Assembly (NCBI GenBank): GCA_964504985.1
Contig: CAZDFU010000028.1
Span: 1-8,757 of the forward strand
Direction of reading: 5' to 3'
DNA length: 8,757 nucleotides
Origin: CAZDFU01 sp964504985
Lineage (GTDB): Bacteria > Patescibacteriota > Microgenomatia > Daviesbacterales > UBA10151
A program made the position numbers and the translations under genes. Within the stretch, counting starts at the first letter, position 1, and each line of letters opens with the position of its first letter. Shown one piece after another: positions 6,157-8,757 of the stretch. The notes under the pieces were generated by a model, which was not told where the DNA came from, made no database searches, and saw only the letters and a list, made by a program, of their open reading frames with translations.

Positions 6157-6760
6157 AATCTTCTTTCTGCCACTCTCTTGCCGGTTCCACACTATCACTC
6201 ATTAATAAATCAACTGCCTTTTTGTGCCAGTCAAATTTGGTTATATGATAAACCTTCTTAAAATATTTTATCGCATCTTGGGCTCCTGGTACACCCTTAG
6301 CTTGAGCCAAAGCATCTAAATTATCAGCTGCTTTGACAACTCTTGCCTCCAAGCTAATTCTCCTGTTATATTCTTCCACCAATTTTATTATTTCATCCTT
6401 GGAATCAATACCATCCACTAAAGCCTTTACCCCTTCTTCCTCAATATTTTTGAATACCCCTCCTGCCATGCCTTTAACAAAAGTTCCAACATCCCCAACA
6501 ATTGTCTCACCTACATCATGTAAAAGCCCCATTTTTAATACTTTTTCAGCATCAATTTTGATACCTTCTTTTTGCAATTGTTTTGCCAGAAAATAAGCAA
6601 GTAAACCTGTTGAAAAACTGTGAGCTGCCACAGAATCTGCCTCATTTCTCTTAAACCCCATGGCAATAAAACCCTGCCTTGGCAATTCTTTAGCCCACTG
6701 GAGTGTAAGAAAAACTTTTAATATTTTTTTTAATTCTTCAATTTTCATAATTTCTGTCAT
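6155..6760 (-). CDS. HD-domain phosphohydrolase, YfbR/HDDC2 (5'-deoxynucleotidase-like) type
   Basis: This encodes 201 residues, mostly one HD domain. The metal-binding pattern is complete: His47 in SVAAHSFSTG, His81-Asp82 in GLLHDVGETIVGD (with Glu85 and Asp90) and Asp146 in VVKAADNLDAL. The 'HDVGETIVGD' signature and the preceding 'LPRQGF' region match the YfbR/HDDC2 branch, whose studied members remove phosphate from deoxynucleoside 5'-monophosphates. The substrate here is inferred from family only. I give the ATG at 6760, which overlaps the stop of the decayed GIY-YIG gene as ATGA. A second ATG at 6748 (MKIEELKKIL) is equally plausible, since AGGA lies 11 bases before it. It lies upstream of serS on the same strand and was probably once coupled to the endonuclease gene. 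Confidence 0.88.
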   Translation of the reverse strand: MTEIMKIEELKKILKVFLTLQWAKELPRQGFIAMGFKRNEADSVAAHSFSTGLLAYFLAKQLQKEGIKIDAEKVLKMGLLHDVGETIVGDVGTFVKGMAGGVFKNIEEEGVKALVDGIDSKDEIIKLVEEYNRRISLEARVVKAADNLDALAQAKGVPGAQDAIKYFKKVYHITKFDWHKKAVDLLMSDSVEPAREWQKED

Positions 6761-7056
6761 CCTGGCTTGTCCAGGATCTGCGCATACAGATCCTTTAAGG
6801 ATGGATTAATTTGCTTAATCATATCTAGTTTATCTACTCTATTCATATCCTTAATTTGTTTTTCTCTCACAATAGCCTGCAATTGTCCCTCTATTGATTC
6901 ATAATAAACTACTTATGAAGATTATACTTATTTGTGGACCAACTTCCTAATCCCTTCTTATGATTATAGACTCATTTTATCAGATCATTGGTTACGCCTG
7001 TATACAGGGTAGGTCTGGTCGTTTGCCATAATATACACATACATTTGTTTTGGCAT
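6757..7056 (-). pseudogene. Decayed GIY-YIG endonuclease gene (two frameshifts, one in-frame TGA)
   Basis: On the minus strand a small GIY-YIG nuclease can be read in three pieces. From ATG 7056 comes MPKQMYVYIMANDQT. After an extra T at 7011 the frame continues TLYTGVTNDLIK. It then meets TGA at 6974-6972 and resumes VYNHKKGLGSWSTNKYNLHK to 6912. A missing base near 6911 shifts the frame again to VVYYESIEG...REKQIK...INPSLKDLYAQILDKPG and the stop at 6759-6757. The order of VYI, YTG, VTNDL, the HKKG segment, YYE and REKQIK is that of stand-alone GIY-YIG proteins (usually about 85-100 residues), and the restored length is about 98. The in-frame TGA replaces the codon expected for the catalytic arginine (CGA to TGA would do it). 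Three lesions in 300 bp point to a dead gene rather than sequencing error, although that cannot be excluded. It fills most of the gap between the two HD hydrolase genes. Confidence 0.85.
6758..6803. repeat. Nested palindromic sequence at the pseudogene/hydrolase junction
   Basis: Three overlapping inverted repeats are chained here: ATCCTGG/CCAGGAT (6759-6765 with 6771-6777), GGATCTG/CAGATCC (6774-6780 with 6787-6793) and ATCCT/AGGAT (6790-6794 with 6798-6802). CATCC at 6758-6762 also pairs with GGATG at 6799-6803, so the whole can fold as one long imperfect hairpin. The TGTCATCCTGG end resembles a widespread bacterial palindromic repeat. It encodes the last residues of the GIY-YIG pseudogene and the start codon of the HD hydrolase. 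Confidence 0.5.
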
Positions 7057-7063
7057 AATACAT

Positions 7064-7132
7064 TGTCATTCTGACCTTTTTAGAAAGTTTGCTTAGGTAG
7101 ATTCTGGAGTCGTTTCGCCCCCCAGAATGACA
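7064..7132. repeat. 69-bp inverted-repeat element just downstream of the first HD hydrolase
   Basis: TGTCATTCTG (7064-7073) and CAGAATGACA (7123-7132) form perfect 10-bp terminal inverted repeats. An inner ATTCTGG (7101-7107) can pair instead with CCAGAAT (7122-7128), so two folds compete. The sequence TCTGGAGTCGTTTCGCCCCCCAG inside is of the 'GAAGCGAC ... TCATTCTG' intergenic-repeat style that I recall from many bacteria. It ends four bases from the stop of the upstream-transcribed hydrolase, so its RNA hairpin would form at that gene's 3' end and may protect or end the transcript. Confidence 0.65.
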
Positions 7133-7136
7133 TATT

Positions 7137-7724
7137 TTACAATCCTAACTCCATAGCTATTCCCTGCATAGCTTTTAAAGCAATACCAACAAATTCTTCC
7201 AAAGGAATATTTAATTCTTTTTCACACGCTAGAATTTGCTCTCTGTTCGCTCCTGCTGCAAATGACCTTTGATCAAACTTTTTCATTACTGATTCAACTG
7301 TCACTGATGATAATTTTTTATCAGGTCTTACCAAAGCAACTGCAGTAATAAGTCCCGACAACTCATCTGCTGCATAAACTGCCTTTTCCATCAAGTTATC
7401 CCTTGAATCTTTAATACCATCATGGTGAGCTTTTACCCCATTTATGATTCTTTCAGATACTCCTCCAATTTCTTTAAGTTTTTCCTCTGTTACTAAAGTG
7501 TGTCTTTTAGGATCTTTTTCTATAAGTTCATAATCAGCATCATGTAAAAGCCCTACAATTCCCCATTCCTCTTCATTAAATTCCTCATCAGGTAATTCCG
7601 GATGCTTCTCTTTCAAAAACTTACAAAGGGATTTCATAATAGCCTCAACAGCTAACCCATGCTTTTGTAAGTTTTTGTTCTGCAGCATTTCGATCATCAA
7701 ACTATAAGCTATCTCTCTATTCAT
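7137..7724 (-). CDS. HD-superfamily predicted hydrolase (HDIG-like)
   Basis: This encodes 195 residues and almost the whole chain is one HD domain. Visible metal ligands are His22 (NLQKHGLAVEAIM), His61-Asp62 (GLLHDADYE), His75, His100-His101 (VKAHHDG) and Asp120 (YAADELSGLI). The extra histidine pair between HD and the last Asp is typical of HDIG-type and COG2316-like predicted hydrolases, whose substrates are mostly unknown. It differs clearly from the other HD protein in the window, so the two are not a recent duplication. The ATG at 7724 overlaps the lysS stop as ATGA, which implies translational coupling to lysyl-tRNA synthetase. An inverted-repeat element begins four bases after the stop. 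No membrane segment or signal peptide is present, so it is cytoplasmic. Confidence 0.88.
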   Translation of the reverse strand: MNREIAYSLMIEMLQNKNLQKHGLAVEAIMKSLCKFLKEKHPELPDEEFNEEEWGIVGLLHDADYELIEKDPKRHTLVTEEKLKEIGGVSERIINGVKAHHDGIKDSRDNLMEKAVYAADELSGLITAVALVRPDKKLSSVTVESVMKKFDQRSFAAGANREQILACEKELNIPLEEFVGIALKAMQGIAMELGL

Positions 7725-8757
7725 TTCTTTCTCTTTTCTGGGCGGAGCATGGGAAATGCAATTACATCAGCAATTGAGGATGAATCTGTCATCACCATAA
7801 TCCATCTATCAATTCCAGGCCCAATACCAGAAGTCGGAGGCATACCATATTCCAAACTTTCTAAAAAATCATCATCTGTTTGTTGGGCTTCCTCATTCCC
7901 TTTTTTCCTTTTAATCTTTTCTTTATCCCAAGCATCCTTTAAAACTTGTGGGTCATTTTGTTCAGACCAATTTGTACCCATTTCCATTCCAGCTACATAT
8001 ATATCAAAACTCTCAACTAACTTTGGATTATCCTCTTTTCTTTTAGCCAGAGGGTAAAAATCAGCAGGATAATCATAGACAAACGTTGGCTGGATTAGCT
8101 GGTCTGTGCATTTTTTCTCAAAAATCTCAAGTAATATTTCACCATCTGTCATATAGTCCTTAATTTCTACCCCTAATTTTTTAGCCAGAGCTGTTGCTTT
8201 TTCTAAAGTATCTATTTCATGAAAAGAAACACCAGTATGCTTTTTAAATAATTCTGTTAAAGAAATCCTTACCCAGGGTCTTTTATACTCAATTGTTATC
8301 CCCTGAAAAGGAAGTTTAGTTGTCCCAAAAACATCTTTTGCCGCATATTCAAACATTTCCTCAATTAAATTCATATTATCTTTATAATCTGCATAAGCCT
8401 CCATTGTTTCAAACATGGTAAATTCAGGGTTATGATTTTTATCCATTCCTTCATTTCTAAATGTGTGCCCAATTTCAAAAACTTTTTCAAATCCCCCCAC
8501 AATTAATCTTTTTAAATAAAGCTCGTTGGAAATTCTTAAATAAAAATCAGTATCCAAACTGTTATGGTGAGTCTTAAAAGGTCTGGCTCTTCCTCCACCA
8601 TATATAGGTTGCAAAATCGGATTCTCCACCTCAATATAACTTTTTTCTTCAACCAAAAATTTACGAAGCATATAAATAACTTTAGACCTGATTTCAATGA
8701 TATTTTTAACTGGGGGATTCATCAGCAAATCCAAGTAACGTTTCCTGTACCTTTCTT
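7721..8757 (-). CDS. lysS: Lysine--tRNA ligase, class II (5' end outside window)
   Basis: This class II synthetase charges tRNA-Lys with lysine. The frame stays open to the window edge and reads ERYRKRYLDLLMNPPVK, the linker that joins the N-terminal anticodon-binding OB fold to the catalytic domain. The TTG at 8734 is therefore not the start and roughly 150 N-terminal residues are missing. The visible catalytic domain is complete: motif 1 region (VENPILQPIYGGGRARPF), motif 2 (FRNEG at 8461-8447, followed by HNPEFTMFETMEAYADY), the acidic 'YVAGMEMGTNWSEQNDP' region, and motif 3 (GIGPGIDRWIM near 7828-7796), ending FPMLRPEKRKK. The long body and the RYLDL linker argue for full LysRS rather than the short EpmA/PoxA paralogue. 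The one oddity is Pro in GIGPGIDR, where Ile, Leu or Met is usual. The stop overlaps the start of the downstream HD hydrolase as ATGA. Confidence 0.95.
   Translation of the reverse strand, partial: ERYRKRYLDLLMNPPVKNIIEIRSKVIYMLRKFLVEEKSYIEVENPILQPIYGGGRARPFKTHHNSLDTDFYLRISNELYLKRLIVGGFEKVFEIGHTFRNEGMDKNHNPEFTMFETMEAYADYKDNMNLIEEMFEYAAKDVFGTTKLPFQGITIEYKRPWVRISLTELFKKHTGVSFHEIDTLEKATALAKKLGVEIKDYMTDGEILLEIFEKKCTDQLIQPTFVYDYPADFYPLAKRKEDNPKLVESFDIYVAGMEMGTNWSEQNDPQVLKDAWDKEKIKRKKGNEEAQQTDDDFLESLEYGMPPTSGIGPGIDRWIMVMTDSSSIADVIAFPMLRPEKRKK

Noticed and set aside
6921..6926. A perfect minus-strand TATAAT that looked like a promoter for the YfbR-type hydrolase gene.
   Set aside because: It falls in the codons for Lys-Tyr-Asn of the GIY-YIG remnant, and there is no -35 box at a suitable distance. 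It is explained as coding sequence.
6972..6974. TGA as a recoded sense codon (UGA=Gly, as in some CPR lineages).
   Set aside because: The expected residue is Arg, two frameshifts occur in the same gene, and TGA properly ends lysS and both cohesin genes.
6997..7008. Perfect 12-bp palindrome CCTGTATACAGG, considered as an operator.
   Set aside because: It encodes Leu-Tyr-Thr-Gly, the YIG-equivalent motif of the GIY-YIG remnant, so the symmetry is probably incidental.
7721..8734. The short lysyl-tRNA synthetase-like frame as a complete EpmA/PoxA-type protein starting at TTG 8734.
   Set aside because: The frame continues upstream to the window edge as ERYRKRYLDL, the conserved LysRS interdomain linker, so it is a truncated full-length LysRS.

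Overview
The window looks like a piece of a low-GC bacterial genome from the Candidate Phyla Radiation (Patescibacteria), most likely Microgenomates. This is inferred from style, not from a marker gene. The clues are compact gene packing, weak or missing Shine-Dalgarno sites, small surface proteins with cohesin-like and dockerin-like modules (including a 'DFSIWR' dockerin-like motif), Pro/Ser/Thr linkers, and many short palindromic intergenic repeats. The genetic code appears standard, because TGA ends several genes at sensible places.

Positions 1-4628 (+ strand) hold a cell-surface cassette. A truncated protein ends in a dockerin-like module (1-336). An 872-residue secreted protein follows, with three cohesin-like domains, an IPT/TIG-like domain, a further beta domain and a C-terminal dockerin (345-2963). 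Next is a membrane-anchored protein with a single cohesin-like domain, overlapping by ATGA (2960-3553). Last is a proline-rich single-pass membrane protein (3594-4628) with its own candidate promoter. Together they look like a very small cohesin-dockerin system: dockerin-tagged cargo, a scaffoldin-like adaptor, and a membrane anchor. No enzyme domain is visible in the window, so the cargo and purpose are unknown.

Positions 4636-8757 (- strand, convergent, 7 bp from the surface cassette) hold a housekeeping run. In transcription order it is lysS (5' end beyond the window), an HD-domain hydrolase (ATGA overlap), a decayed GIY-YIG endonuclease gene, a second HD-domain hydrolase of YfbR/HDDC2 type, and serS. 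Two class II aminoacyl-tRNA synthetases thus alternate with two predicted HD phosphohydrolases.

The most unusual DNA-level signals are in this second half. A 44-bp palindromic-type repeat lies inside serS and is translated as part of the tRNA-binding arm. The serS start is duplicated as a 15-bp direct repeat exactly 100 bp upstream, with a hairpin between the copies. A strong Shine-Dalgarno sequence after the upstream gene is stranded about 55 nt from the first copy. The GIY-YIG gene (6757-7056) can be read across two frameshifts and one in-frame TGA, which falls at the expected catalytic arginine.
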